64,000 nucleotides of DNA from Ignavibacteria bacterium (GCA_013204605.1 JABMNI010000021.1:70424-134423), one strand, 5' to 3'. Positions 45,201-54,334 are shown, counted from the stretch's first letter. Made by a program: numbers and translations. Notes: a model not told the origin generated them from the letters alone.

Positions 45201-45590
45201 TGTTAAATCATTTGGTAGATCAGCTTTTGCCCTATCGACCGCATCAGACACCCTTTGCTTTGCTAATGTTGGAGTGATATCTGTTGTAAACTCTACGGTA
45301 ATTACAGAGGCATCTTGTATTGACTGACTAGTTACCTTTTTCACATCAGCAACGGACTTAATTTGCTTCTCAATTTGCCTTGTAATTAGATTTTCGACAT
45401 CTATTGGGGACGTCCCGGCATTAATTGTTGTAACAAGTATGGTTGGAACTACTACGTCAGGAAACTGCTCTTTTGGCAGTCTGACATACGAGGCGTATCC
45501 TATAATGAAAATAATGGCGGTGAGTACATAGATCGTGGTTCTGTTCTCTACGGCCCACGCTGTAATTGGAAATGATTTGTGTTGAGACAT
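42207..45590 (-). CDS. RND family efflux transporter (AcrB/MexB-like inner-membrane pump)
   Basis: 1127 residues with twelve membrane segments in the usual 1+5+1+5 order and two large periplasmic loops. YASYVRLPKEQFPDVVVPTI at the N-terminus and LALGIVVDDAIVVIENTHRL in the first bundle (proton-relay Asp pair) are RND hallmarks; ALGGIVVRNGIVLVDF marks the second bundle. Proton-driven export of small molecules. Last gene of the tolC-tetR-mfp-rnd run, 37 nt after mfp. The longer insert after the first bundle (~505-545) has additional hydrophobic segments. Confidence 0.95.
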   Translation of the reverse strand: MSQHKSFPITAWAVENRTTIYVLTAIIFIIGYASYVRLPKEQFPDVVVPTILVTTINAGTSPIDVENLITRQIEKQIKSVADVKKVTSQSIQDASVITVEFTTDITPTLAKQRVSDAVDRAKADLPNDLTKGPDVAEIDFSEFPIMFVNIAGNVGLDNLKKYADELQDKIESLREIRRVDVIGALDKEVRVDVDPFLMQALGVSFDDLTRAISGENVNISGGDFVVGGVRRNVQVTSEFRSADEVKSVIVKGARGNTVYVRDIATVKETNMEQQSFARLDGETVVSLSVLKKAGENLIDASDQIQKIVEEYSKSKLPPNVTAVVTNDMSIATRTSISDLVNSIIIGFILVTLLLMFFMGVQNALFVGMATPLSSFLAFMVLPGLDFTFNIVVTFSFLLALGIVVDDAIVVIENTHRLHTKEGYPVEKAARYAAAEVFGPVVAGTLTTLAPFFPLLFWPGLIGKFMVYLPAVLIITLTASLVVAYIINPVFAVDFMSSKSKPLTKRRLTIAGVLIGLLVGIGLLSNAVWFLVLIGLNLAFFFVNRVFITPKLINPFQTHFLPWLMQLYRKTLGFILQGWRPFALTLGMVALLIVTFILTSMFGKSPVFFPSGEPNYSYVYIKMPIGTDAMVTDSIARVVEQRVLKILGKDNKLVKNVVTNVGIGAGDPRNPDRTVTPNKAKISVGFVEFQKRDGELTSQYLTKFRDALKDIAGAEISVEKEANGPPTGKDVNIEIAGDDFDVLEILAAKVKHLVVDSLQIQGIERLKSNLERNKPEVSIVVDREKANFEGISSAQIGMALRNALYGAEATKIRVGEEEYPVQVRIKESARQNMNALVNLPITFREMSSGNFRQVPIASVAKVEYASTFSGVNRKNQRRVVTLSSNVLIEEGFNATDVNKQIKQAIAGLNVPSGYDIRLTGAQEEQKETQDFLSFAFGIAAGLILMIMVTQFNSIGKPLMIMSTVLFSVIGVLLGFVIFQLQFSIVITGVGIIALGGIVVRNGIVLVDFTDVLRRDGYELREAIIEGGAIRFNPVILTAASTVLGLVPLAIGLNIDFWSLINLQDPHIHIGSDSVAFWGPLAWAIIFGLTFSTFLTLVLVPCFYYLQDISGKWLKKIILGPESDTANQV

Positions 45591-45627
45591 TGTCTTGATT
45601 TTTAGTGGTGTAAATAAACTGAACTGG

Positions 45628-46740
45628 TTACTCTACTACTCGGACTTTTTGTCCTGCAGCCACATCCAGCACGCCTCGAACAACCAACTTTTCTGTGACA
45701 TTTAACCCGGCAATGATTTGCACGTTTGGACCAGAAACCAATCCAAGGCTCACTTCTCGCCTCTCCACTTCATCTTTATCATTCACAATAAAGACGAAGC
45801 TTTTTTCATTTTCACGCACTACGGCATTCATCGGAATTGCCAACGCTTGCTGAATCACTTGGTCGGTTATTGACACATTGCAAGTGGAATTTGGACGCAC
45901 GCCCAAGGCCTTGCCGTTTACGGGAATCTCAACTCTAAATGTTCGGTTCAGTGGGTTGACCAATTTGGAAACCGTACCAATTTTTGTACGAATTGTATCG
46001 TTTGTTTCCGTAAGTATAACAACAACTGGATCTCCGGTATTAACGGTTGAAACATATACTTCAGAAAGGTCCACAAGAATTCTATTGTCAGAATTATTCA
46101 CAATAGTCATGATTGGCATTCCGGGCATTATGTTTTCGCCAACCTTGGGTAAAACGTTGTCGACAAATCCACTTGTAGGAGCATAGATTTTCGACAATGA
46201 GAGTTGTTCCTTTAAAGACTGCAATCGCTTTTCCAAACTCTCAAGTTGATTCTTAGAAGATAGGTACTGAATTTCACTGCCTGCTTTTTGTTCGTATATG
46301 CGTTGTTGCTTTTGAAACAAGGTTCTTGCAAATTCCAGCTGAACCTCTACTTCATCCATACTTCTTCGAACAATTTCAGCATCTAATTCCACCAACAGCT
46401 GACCTTTATTAACAGACTGTCCGTTAACTACCTTGATACCCGTTATCTGTCCTGCGGTTCTGGGAGTTATCGAAACCGACGATCTAGAATCAACCGAACC
46501 CTTCACATCTATTTCATGCGCAAAGGATGCTTCGCGGATAGACAGAACCGTCACTGGCGTCAATTCCGTAACGTCAACAGCACTACCAACAGTGGTTTCC
46601 AAATCACGAATTTGATCGTCGAGTTTAGCTCTTTCAACTCTTAGTTTCTTTAACTGTTCCGTTGGATTTATCTCAGTCTTATTACAAGCTTGTACAACAA
46701 AAAGCACACAAACTATTGTAAACACGAAACCTAAACGCAT
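45628..46740 (-). CDS. RND efflux periplasmic adaptor (membrane fusion protein), lipoprotein
   Basis: About 370 residues from ATG 46740, which gives a lipoprotein signal ending VVQAC; an alternative ATG at 46809 overlaps the tetR stop (ATGA) but adds 23 residues before the signal. A coiled coil follows the signal (~25-45). Next come the lipoyl half-motif ITPRTAGQITGIKVVNGQSVNKGQLLVELD, a helical hairpin (~125-175), the second lipoyl half (YAPTSGFVDNVLPKVGENIMPG) and beta-barrel domains. It links the RND pump to TolC in the periplasm. Confidence 0.92.
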   Translation of the reverse strand: MRLGFVFTIVCVLFVVQACNKTEINPTEQLKKLRVERAKLDDQIRDLETTVGSAVDVTELTPVTVLSIREASFAHEIDVKGSVDSRSSVSITPRTAGQITGIKVVNGQSVNKGQLLVELDAEIVRRSMDEVEVQLEFARTLFQKQQRIYEQKAGSEIQYLSSKNQLESLEKRLQSLKEQLSLSKIYAPTSGFVDNVLPKVGENIMPGMPIMTIVNNSDNRILVDLSEVYVSTVNTGDPVVVILTETNDTIRTKIGTVSKLVNPLNRTFRVEIPVNGKALGVRPNSTCNVSITDQVIQQALAIPMNAVVRENEKSFVFIVNDKDEVERREVSLGLVSGPNVQIIAGLNVTEKLVVRGVLDVAAGQKVRVVE

Positions 46741-46805
46741 AATTATTCCTTGAACGAATAAATGATAATTCTTTACTACTAAATACTTCATAACATTACT
46801 TGTTT

Positions 46806-47504
46806 TCATTTGCTCGACGTCTTCTTTTTCTTAAAGTCAGTCAGGTCAGCATTGCATAGCCCGCGTACAATTAGGGTTGCAGTGTCAATCAGCAACTTCT
46901 CAGGATTTACATCCAACCAATCCGCCGGCATCATCCCATTTCTAATAATAACCATGGTTCCTTTAAGGGCAATAATAATCTGCATTACTACTTGATTGGA
47001 TGGTTGCGTAATATGGAAGTCGCCTTTACTTACACCTTCATCAACTATGCACGTCATCAAACTCATTAACGTTTCATTAGCACACAAAAAACGAGTTGAC
47101 ACATCACTCTTCGTACTCGCCGCGCTAAGGCTCTTGACAGATACATGGGTCATTTCTTCTGGAACCTGAGTCATTACTCGATAAATAAATTGCTCACGTT
47201 TAGAGAATCCATAAAAAACTTGTACCGCGTTCAAAAGCTTTTTGCTAGCGGGCTCATCCCCATGCACAACTTCCTTAATTCCTTTAATGAGTTGTTCTAA
47301 ATCTTCGGCGATCAAGGTCATCATCAGTTCATCTCTGCTCTTGAAATACAAGTAGAGAGTTCCTTTGGCTAACTCGGCTTCTGATGCTATTTTCTCCATG
47401 GTTGTTCCATGCAGACCGTGTTTCAAAAACGCCTTCTTAGCAGCTTTCAAAATCACTGCCACACGCTGTTCTCGTTCACGTTCCTTTCGTTCCAACAATC
47501 CCAT
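46806..47504 (-). CDS. TetR family transcriptional regulator
   Basis: 232 residues. The N-terminal helix-turn-helix domain reads AFLKHGLHGTTMEKIASEAELAKGTLYLYFKSRDEL, the canonical TetR recognition region. The C-terminal ligand-binding domain is diverged, as usual, and ends in a Lys-rich tail. It lies between tolC (5-nt gap) and the adaptor gene, so it should control its own operon, with an efflux substrate as inducer. A palindromic operator candidate precedes tolC at 48902-48931. Confidence 0.93.
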   Translation of the reverse strand: MGLLERKEREREQRVAVILKAAKKAFLKHGLHGTTMEKIASEAELAKGTLYLYFKSRDELMMTLIAEDLEQLIKGIKEVVHGDEPASKKLLNAVQVFYGFSKREQFIYRVMTQVPEEMTHVSVKSLSAASTKSDVSTRFLCANETLMSLMTCIVDEGVSKGDFHITQPSNQVVMQIIIALKGTMVIIRNGMMPADWLDVNPEKLLIDTATLIVRGLCNADLTDFKKKKTSSK

Positions 47505-47509
47505 TTCGT

Positions 47510-48865
47510 TTATTCCGGAAGTTTCAAGTACTGAGCTTCTATGTTGCCACAGACGCGATCATACTCTGCGTTCATTGAGTAATAATCAAACAACGCTTGC
47601 AAAGAGTTAACTTTTGCACGTGCTAATGACGTTTCGGCATCATTGATTTCCAATACACTTCCAGTCCCTTCTGTGTATCTGATTCTAGATATGTCATAAC
47701 CACGTTGTGCCTGCATCACGGTTGACTTCTGAGCATCAATTCTACGTTTAGCAGAGACCAATTGATTGATAATTGTGCGTACAGAAAGCTTGATTCCATC
47801 AGTAAGCTGAGCATGTTGCATTTTCAATGCTAGAAAGTCTACGTTCGCCTGTTCAACTTTTGCCTTTGTCCTAGTTCCATTAAAAACGTTGAAACTAAAA
47901 TTCAAACCAACTACTGCTGAGGTTGCGCTCACAAAATTGTTAAACTGATCGCTTTGACCTTGGTTTTGCCAATTTCCGAATAAATTTAACGTTGGATAAT
48001 ATTCGGAACGATAAATAGTTGTGATCTCATTTGACACATTCATTTGTAGCGTCAAAGCCTTCAAATCCAAATTCTCCCTCAATGCCTTTACAATCGAACT
48101 ATCTTCAGCGGGTACGTCTGTTGGAATTGGTAGGTCTGTTAGAACAGGCTCAACATTGTTATCCAAATTCATTGCCAGATAAGTCAATAAAGATGATACG
48201 GCGTTTGAGTAGCCTGCTTCTGATTCAGTAACCTGCGGTTTCACATTATCTACCGTCACACTTGCGCGAATCTTATCAAACTCAGCCACAAGACCCTCAC
48301 TGAATAAAGCCTCAATATTGCGAAGGTTTTCTTCGGCATTCTTTAGCGTTGATTTTGCAATTTCACGATACTGATTTGCAGCAAGCGCAGAGTAATATTT
48401 CTTTTTGGTCTCAGTTACTACCTCGGCAACGGCTGCTTTATATCTGGCTTCTGCAGCGGTAGCATAAATTTTTGAGGCTCCGATTCCCGAAAAGACTGCG
48501 CTGTTAAAAAGGACCTGTGTTAACTGCCCGCCAATAGAATAGGCATTTGAAAGTCCGGTTCGTATTGCTGTTGTTGTAGCGTTTTGACCGCTACCACTGG
48601 TAATGAAAAATACCGGAGCTTGAATGTTTCTGTTATAGCCAGCATTAAATGACAAAACGGGTAGCGCACTTCCGATTGCTTCGCTCACCTGAGCATCTGC
48701 TTTATTGATCCCCAAGCGAGCCAGTTGAACGTTTCTATTTTGTCTAATAGCCGTTTTGATGGCCTCATCCAATGTTATGGGGCGTGTTTGACTTAAAGCC
48801 GCAGTAATTCCTGTAATTGATAGAACAGTTACCATAGCTATTCTAACCAGAAATTTATTCATCAT
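47510..48865 (-). CDS. TolC family outer-membrane efflux channel
   Basis: 451 residues with a signal peptide (~1-25, ending AALSQ). The two duplicated helical/beta repeats of the family are visible: LDEAIKTAIRQNRNVQLAR near the N-terminus and the second half beginning VKALRENLDLKALTLQMNVS; LNFSFNVFNGTRTKAKVEQA and RIRYTEGTGSVLEINDAE are typical. It forms the trimeric outer-membrane tunnel for the RND pump encoded downstream. First gene of the operon. Confidence 0.94.
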   Translation of the reverse strand: MMNKFLVRIAMVTVLSITGITAALSQTRPITLDEAIKTAIRQNRNVQLARLGINKADAQVSEAIGSALPVLSFNAGYNRNIQAPVFFITSGSGQNATTTAIRTGLSNAYSIGGQLTQVLFNSAVFSGIGASKIYATAAEARYKAAVAEVVTETKKKYYSALAANQYREIAKSTLKNAEENLRNIEALFSEGLVAEFDKIRASVTVDNVKPQVTESEAGYSNAVSSLLTYLAMNLDNNVEPVLTDLPIPTDVPAEDSSIVKALRENLDLKALTLQMNVSNEITTIYRSEYYPTLNLFGNWQNQGQSDQFNNFVSATSAVVGLNFSFNVFNGTRTKAKVEQANVDFLALKMQHAQLTDGIKLSVRTIINQLVSAKRRIDAQKSTVMQAQRGYDISRIRYTEGTGSVLEINDAETSLARAKVNSLQALFDYYSMNAEYDRVCGNIEAQYLKLPE

Positions 48866-48901
48866 ATTGACCTAAATATTTATGACTTACCATCTAAATA
48901 A

Positions 48902-48931
48902 TGACTATCAGTCACAAAATTACTAATAGTC
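48902..48931. promoter_or_regulatory. Candidate TetR-family operator upstream of tolC
   Basis: TGACTATCAGTCA (48902-48914) is a perfect palindrome with half-sites TGACT/AGTCA around three bases. A second related copy in opposite orientation, ACTAATAGTC (48922-48931), matches GACTATCAGT at 9 of 10 positions when reversed. Together they form a paired inverted arrangement 37-66 nt before the tolC start. That is the expected place for binding by the TetR-type regulator of this operon. Confidence 0.6.
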
Positions 48932-48974
48932 TTGTAAAAAGCAAGCCCGTGAACGAGCTACTGGTATTATTGTT

Positions 48975-49490
48975 TCACAATGCAGAAAATATGTTTAGCG
49001 CTTCAAGATGCGTTGGAACTACCCAAGTCGCACTTTCCTTCTCAAAGTCCCCTATCAATATCGTCCGTATACCTGCAGCTGAACCGGTCTGTCCATCTGA
49101 CAGACTATCTCCGATGAAAACCGACAAGTTAATATTGATATCATGCTCAGCCACGGCCTCGAATATCATTCCTGGTGCTGGTTTTCGGCGTGAGCTGTTG
49201 TTTGACTCCAGGTCTGCGCAGTAATAGATGTCGTCGAAATAAAACCCCAATTTTTCATGCACTAACTCTTGCATGAACTGATGAATTAGGGTAAGATCAG
49301 TTTCACTCATTAGCCCCTTACCAACACCTTGTTGGTTTGTAATTACTATAAGTTTGTAATCACGTTCATGACCAATTGACAGAATTGGTAGAATTTCGGG
49401 GATGAGAACAAAATCATCTGGAGAGGTAACGTAGCCCGCCACGATGCGCCTGTTAATTACTCCATCTCTATCTAGAAACAGTGCTCTCAT
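48975..49490 (-). CDS. HAD-IIIA phosphatase, GmhB-like
   Basis: 171 residues. HAD motif I FLDRDGVINR with both Asp, motif II VITNQQGV, motif III Lys in SRRKPAPGMI and motif IV IGDSLSD are intact. Sequence and size fit D-glycero-D-manno-heptose-1,7-bisphosphate phosphatase (GmhB). The zinc loop of GmhB (Cys-x-His ... Cys-x-Cys) keeps only the first Cys (YYCADLESNN), so it is a zinc-less variant or acts on another sugar phosphate. It overlaps the preceding GT4 gene by 23 nt. Confidence 0.8.
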   Translation of the reverse strand: MRALFLDRDGVINRRIVAGYVTSPDDFVLIPEILPILSIGHERDYKLIVITNQQGVGKGLMSETDLTLIHQFMQELVHEKLGFYFDDIYYCADLESNNSSRRKPAPGMIFEAVAEHDININLSVFIGDSLSDGQTGSAAGIRTILIGDFEKESATWVVPTHLEALNIFSAL

Positions 49491-50676
49491 GTTGGTCCAA
49501 CGATTGTACTACGGTGTCGATTTGATTATCTACTAGTGCCCAAGAGTGTGTCTGTTCCATTAACAACCTTGCATTGTACGAAAGTTCCGAGCGAAGTGTT
49601 GGGTTGCTCAAAGCCTCAGCAGCTAGGTTTGCCATTTCAAAACTATTACTGGCAACAAGACAATGAACTCCATGTTGAGCTTCTATTCCTTGTAAACCAC
49701 TGGGAGTGGTTATCACAACGCATCCTGCGCTCATTGCTTCCAATATTTTATTCTGAATTCCCGATCCACCTCTGTGTGGATGAATGAATATTGCATGACT
49801 ATGGATATGGGGCAATAAATCTGGAACATCGGCAAGTAATTTGACGCCAGGGGTCAACATTGAACGAAGTTCCGATAGTGGACAGGCACCAGCGATTGTA
49901 AGCGTGGCCGAAGGTTGAAGTGTTTGGATTTTGGGTAGAATGTCTTCAATTATTGTCTTCGCCATAATATGGTTTGCAAGCACGTCCAATTTACCCGTAA
50001 ACAATATCCCGCTTCGCGATTCATGATTGTCGATGTACGAATAGCGATCCAAGTCAACGCCATTGGTAACGGTATCGTACGACCGGGTACTATTCAAACT
50101 TGTCATAGCTTCAACATCTTCTGGGCTGACGAAAGTTACCCTGTCGAAACTATTGACTACTTCAGGCTCATACTTTAACAATTTTGAAGTTTCCCACCAT
50201 CGAACAACTTTCTGCTTAAAATTATGAGCTACATCGCGCGACCTACTTTGATATTCCACACGGCAATCCTCTGAAATGAGGATTTTCTTTAGGTCATTCT
50301 TATCACGCAAATATTCGGCAGTTCGCATGAAAAAACTTATTCCGATATCGACCTTTTGTGTTGACAATATTTCGTCAACCCTTGCTCTGAAATCCGGCCG
50401 AGTATAAAAGGCAATTTCTAACGGAAGATTTGTCCACAAAGTTCGCAAACAACTGAGTCCAGCCCAAAATGGGTTCAGAGTTATAGAGTGAACTTCCACG
50501 CCAATTTCGCGGATGGCATTCAATTGGCTTTGTGCCGCGGTAACACCATGATTAAATGTGACGAGTATAACACGATTGCTTAAAGCTAAATGCTTTAGCA
50601 GGTTGTACGATTTAATCCGATCTCCCCCTATCAACGGCCATGGAAAACGAGGCGTGAGGAACAACACCGTCTTCAA
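49468..50676 (-). CDS. Family 4 glycosyltransferase (exopolysaccharide type)
   Basis: 402 residues. The N-terminal LTPRFPWPLIGGDRIKSYNLLKHL acceptor loop and the FTGKLDVLANHIM and GGSGIQNKILEAMSAGCVVITT donor motifs resemble the group of sugar transferases linked to exosortase or EPS loci. It is coupled to wbaP upstream (4-nt overlap) and to the HAD phosphatase downstream. Likely adds a sugar to the polyprenyl-linked intermediate started by the WbaP-like enzyme. Confidence 0.87.
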   Translation of the reverse strand: MKTVLFLTPRFPWPLIGGDRIKSYNLLKHLALSNRVILVTFNHGVTAAQSQLNAIREIGVEVHSITLNPFWAGLSCLRTLWTNLPLEIAFYTRPDFRARVDEILSTQKVDIGISFFMRTAEYLRDKNDLKKILISEDCRVEYQSRSRDVAHNFKQKVVRWWETSKLLKYEPEVVNSFDRVTFVSPEDVEAMTSLNSTRSYDTVTNGVDLDRYSYIDNHESRSGILFTGKLDVLANHIMAKTIIEDILPKIQTLQPSATLTIAGACPLSELRSMLTPGVKLLADVPDLLPHIHSHAIFIHPHRGGSGIQNKILEAMSAGCVVITTPSGLQGIEAQHGVHCLVASNSFEMANLAAEALSNPTLRSELSYNARLLMEQTHSWALVDNQIDTVVQSLDQHESTVSR

Positions 50677-52175
50677 TAACCACCTCGTCCCGTAATAACC
50701 ACCCTAACTGTTTTCATCAATATGTAAATGTCTAAGAACAAAGACCAATTTCTCATGTAATAATAATCGATATGAGTTCTGACGTTGAAATCAACTTCAT
50801 TTCGCACGGAAACCTGCCATAATCCAGTAACTCCTGGTTTCGTACTGCGGTACAAAGCTAGGAACGCTCGTATCTCATTCGTATTCTTTCCTATTAGTTC
50901 CTTGGAAGTAAATGGACGCGGACCAACGAGAGACATCTCGCCCTTTAACACATTTAATAGTTGAGGCAACTCGTCAATTGAATACTTCCTTAACCAGGCG
51001 CCTAGCCTGTCAACTCTAGGATCATTCTTGAGTTTATGAAACCGTTGCCATTCGTCAAATGCTTCTGGATCTTTGTCGAGAATTTCAGTAAGGGCTTCTT
51101 CAGCGTTAGGAACCATGGTTCGAAACTTATTCATGACGAATTGTTTTCCATTCTGGCCAACTCTAGCATGTCTAAAAAAGACAGGCCCTTTTGATGTAAG
51201 CTTAAGATATCCGGCAATCAACACCATAATCGGAAATGCTAGAATGAATAGCGGTACAGTAAGTACCAAATCCAGTAGCCTCTTCTTAAATCGCAATGAG
51301 GGTTCCATTAAGCGTTGCTCAATCTCGTTGCTCATCAAAATATCTGATCGAGTGTTCGAAATCCAAACAACTGATGGATGCACGTTTTCCCCGACAAAGG
51401 TAATATGACTCAAATGTTGAGTGTAATTATTAACGATTGTCTGAGCCAATGCACTTTGGCTATTTGGCATTGTTACAATACCATGAGTAACCCCAAAGCG
51501 TTTGCATAAGGCACTAATGTTTTCGAGTCCACTAACAATTGGCACTCCAGAATAATATCCGTACTCGGCCTCTGTCGACTCTGGTTCTACTACAACCAAC
51601 GGCCTAAGACCTATGCTGGAGTGAGTTTTAAGAGAGTCAATGATTCTCGTCGCCATAACATGATCGCCAATAATAACCGTTGGCATTCCATACCATTTTT
51701 TTGCGCTAAGTAGTTTGCGGAACAACGTCCGACATCCGTAAAGCACAGGAATACTGAGCAACCATGACAACAACAATATAGATCGACTATACGGAACCGC
51801 GTCTCTTGTCAAAAAACTAATCGTGGCAACCGTTGCAAATACGCTAGTTAGCGTGTAAAAAGTTGTTCGTAGTTCAGCTATTGCACAAATCCCGTACCCC
51901 GGGTAAATACCTCGCCAATAGGAACCCAAAGCATTTCCTAACACAACAATCGCAAATACCGGCACGTAGGTGGTAAGCGGCAAAATGTCTGCACTTAGGA
52001 ACGATCTCATATAGAAAGTCAGCAACAGTACACAACTCAATACCATGCTATCACCCGCCAAAAGTATCAACGAGGTTCTTCTGCTGTTACTCTTAATGGA
52101 CGTCAACAAAGCTCTGTGCGGTGACGAGCGCTTAATTGCTTCGCTGATCTGAGATAAGGTTGGGGGCGTTAACAA
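50673..52175 (-). CDS. WbaP/WcaJ-like polyprenyl-phosphate sugar-1-phosphate transferase
   Basis: 500 residues. Four to five membrane segments (~35-150), a Rossmann-like central domain (VIIGDHVMATRIIDSL), a further membrane helix (~300) and the C-terminal catalytic domain: KFRTMVPNAE, YSIDELPQLLNVLKGEMSLV followed by GPRP, and KPGVTGLWQVS. It starts surface-glycan synthesis by moving sugar-1-phosphate onto undecaprenyl phosphate at the inner membrane. Start codon TTG at 52175. One operon with the GT4 and HAD genes. Confidence 0.93.
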   Translation of the reverse strand: MLTPPTLSQISEAIKRSSPHRALLTSIKSNSRRTSLILLAGDSMVLSCVLLLTFYMRSFLSADILPLTTYVPVFAIVVLGNALGSYWRGIYPGYGICAIAELRTTFYTLTSVFATVATISFLTRDAVPYSRSILLLSWLLSIPVLYGCRTLFRKLLSAKKWYGMPTVIIGDHVMATRIIDSLKTHSSIGLRPLVVVEPESTEAEYGYYSGVPIVSGLENISALCKRFGVTHGIVTMPNSQSALAQTIVNNYTQHLSHITFVGENVHPSVVWISNTRSDILMSNEIEQRLMEPSLRFKKRLLDLVLTVPLFILAFPIMVLIAGYLKLTSKGPVFFRHARVGQNGKQFVMNKFRTMVPNAEEALTEILDKDPEAFDEWQRFHKLKNDPRVDRLGAWLRKYSIDELPQLLNVLKGEMSLVGPRPFTSKELIGKNTNEIRAFLALYRSTKPGVTGLWQVSVRNEVDFNVRTHIDYYYMRNWSLFLDIYILMKTVRVVITGRGGY

Positions 52176-52256
52176 CTCACAATTCCATTTGAATAATTGT
52201 CTGCTGAATCAGCAAATTCCGTGCAAAATAAGGCTTTTTGCCGCACATCTAACATA

Positions 52257-54305
52257 TTACCAAGCAAGGATTCTTTCAATTTCATTAGAGATTGTTACTG
52301 TTGACGGTATAACAGCTTCCATTAGTGCCCTATTATACGGAATCGGAATGTCCGCAGGAGCTAGTCTGCCCACCGGTGCATCGAGGTGCTGGAAAGCCCC
52401 CTGCATTATCGTGGCAACAATTTCAGCACCGAACCCACACGTCCATCCATCCTCATGAACTACCAAACAACGTCCGGTTTTTTTAACCGAATTTAAAACT
52501 GCTTCGGTGTCCCACGGAACTATTGTTCGTAGGTCAATCACCTCGGCATCAAAGCTCCCGCTTTGAACCACTCCAATAACTCTATGCACCATCTCTCCCC
52601 AGGCGACTACTGTAACTCGGCTTCCGGCCTGAACAATCCTTGCTTTTCCAAAAGGCAGCATATAATTGTCACCGGGATAAACACCCCGGCCCGGACTCGT
52701 GTCCTGAATTGCCCTGTGCTCCAAAAAAAACGTCGGATCGGAGCCTCGCAGGGCCGTTCTAAGTAACCCCACTGCGTCTTGGGCATTCGATGGCATTACC
52801 ACTTTCCAACCCACCGTATGGGCAAAAATCGACTCTCCGCTAACGCTATGCCAAGGGTCGCCAGTTCGTTTACTAAAACCAACAGGAATCCGCAACACCA
52901 TCGGCGAGGCAAAGTCACCATTAGTTCGCCATCTAATAGTTCCACAGTCATTTATCTGCTCCATTGCAGGATCGAGATATTTACGGAATTGAATCTCTGG
53001 AACAGGCATCAGACCGGCATAAGCCATTCCTACGGCGCGCCCAATTATGCCCTCCTCACTTAGAGAGGTATCAAAAACTCGATTTACCCCGTGCTTGATT
53101 TGCAAATCAACAGTGGCTCCGTGAACTCCGCCTTTCACCCCAACATCCTCTCCAAAAACTACTATCCGATTGTTCACTTCAAGCTCCCTGTCAAGGGTTC
53201 GCTTTACAGCTTCAATAAGATTGATTCTTGGACCAGATTCTTCGACAGTATCCGTACCCAGAATTTGTTCTATTCCTTCGGCTAGTAGCCCTCCATGTAA
53301 GGGGGCTTTCCCATCGTAAAATGTGTGCGTAAAAACATCTTCTACTAAAGGTTGTGGCTCCGCCAGCGCGTCGGCACAGCCCTGCTTTACTTCTAACTCC
53401 ACGTCCAAAACAAATTCCTCCCACGAGGCATCCGTGAAATATTTTTTCTTTACTAAGAAATCACGGAGATGTGTAAGTGGATCTCGACGTTCGTCATCCG
53501 CCTTTTGTTCGAGCGTTTTATAGGATTGGTTGTCGGCCCCGCTGTGACCACACATACGCGGGACGCGAACGCGAATCAAGGCTGGACTTTTTCCTTCTCT
53601 AACATGCGTCAATGTCTTGGAGATAATTCTTTCTGATTCCTCTGGATTCGTTCCATCAATTTCTACAATTCGAAGGTTTCCAAATGCAGCTAAATTCTCA
53701 GCGATGTTTGAACCGGGGGTCTGGAATTCTGAAGGAACGGAAATCCCCCAGCCGTTGTCCTCAATAAAAAACAACATTGGCAAGTTTTGGGTTGTGGCAA
53801 TATTTAAAGCGGCCCAAAACCCGTTGGTGGCCGTGGAACCATCACCACCTAACGCGACTGCGATAGCCCCTTTCCATTCAGAATTTTCCAGAACATTTAC
53901 GTGATACGTAATTGCTTGCGCCCAACCCACACAGGGGGTATACTGCGCGCCAACGTCACCCGAGGCTGGAAGTACGGTTACGCCAAGCAAATTTGGCAAA
54001 TGATGGACAACGCCAATATCGCGACCGCCACTTCTACTTCCGGCGTTGGCTAAAGGGCCGGCAAAGGCCTGCCTATAGCTCATGCCGGCGGCCAGAACCA
54101 GGGGTCTTGATCGGTAGTAGACGGTTGCGGCGTCGCGTCCCTGCCTAAGTCTGTGACCTAATATCGCTTGCGCGAGTTCGTGGCCCTTGGCCGAGAACTG
54201 ATAGGTAACCTTTCCAGCCGGTACCAATTCGGTCTCCTCGATAGCATCGATTAATCTACTTGCGAGCACCGTTCGAGCAACATCCTGCCATTCATTTTTT
54301 GTCAT
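52257..54305 (-). CDS. Fused alpha-beta E1 component of a 2-oxoacid (branched-chain type) dehydrogenase
   Basis: 682 residues: an E1-alpha domain (~1-330) with the thiamine-diphosphate motif GGDGSTATNGFWAALNIA ... IEDNGWGIS, fused to an E1-beta domain (~350-682) with VVFGEDVGVKGGVHGAT, FDTSLSEEGIIGRAVGMAYA and LAPADIPIPYN. In many bacteria the two are separate genes. Together with E2 and E3 (not in the window) it would decarboxylate a 2-oxoacid, probably branched-chain; pyruvate cannot be excluded. A TATTTTTG box (54318-54311) just before the ATG could give a nearly leaderless mRNA. Confidence 0.9.
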   Translation of the reverse strand: MTKNEWQDVARTVLASRLIDAIEETELVPAGKVTYQFSAKGHELAQAILGHRLRQGRDAATVYYRSRPLVLAAGMSYRQAFAGPLANAGSRSGGRDIGVVHHLPNLLGVTVLPASGDVGAQYTPCVGWAQAITYHVNVLENSEWKGAIAVALGGDGSTATNGFWAALNIATTQNLPMLFFIEDNGWGISVPSEFQTPGSNIAENLAAFGNLRIVEIDGTNPEESERIISKTLTHVREGKSPALIRVRVPRMCGHSGADNQSYKTLEQKADDERRDPLTHLRDFLVKKKYFTDASWEEFVLDVELEVKQGCADALAEPQPLVEDVFTHTFYDGKAPLHGGLLAEGIEQILGTDTVEESGPRINLIEAVKRTLDRELEVNNRIVVFGEDVGVKGGVHGATVDLQIKHGVNRVFDTSLSEEGIIGRAVGMAYAGLMPVPEIQFRKYLDPAMEQINDCGTIRWRTNGDFASPMVLRIPVGFSKRTGDPWHSVSGESIFAHTVGWKVVMPSNAQDAVGLLRTALRGSDPTFFLEHRAIQDTSPGRGVYPGDNYMLPFGKARIVQAGSRVTVVAWGEMVHRVIGVVQSGSFDAEVIDLRTIVPWDTEAVLNSVKKTGRCLVVHEDGWTCGFGAEIVATIMQGAFQHLDAPVGRLAPADIPIPYNRALMEAVIPSTVTISNEIERILAW

Positions 54306-54334
54306 AGGTGCAAAAATACGAGGGAACGATTTGG

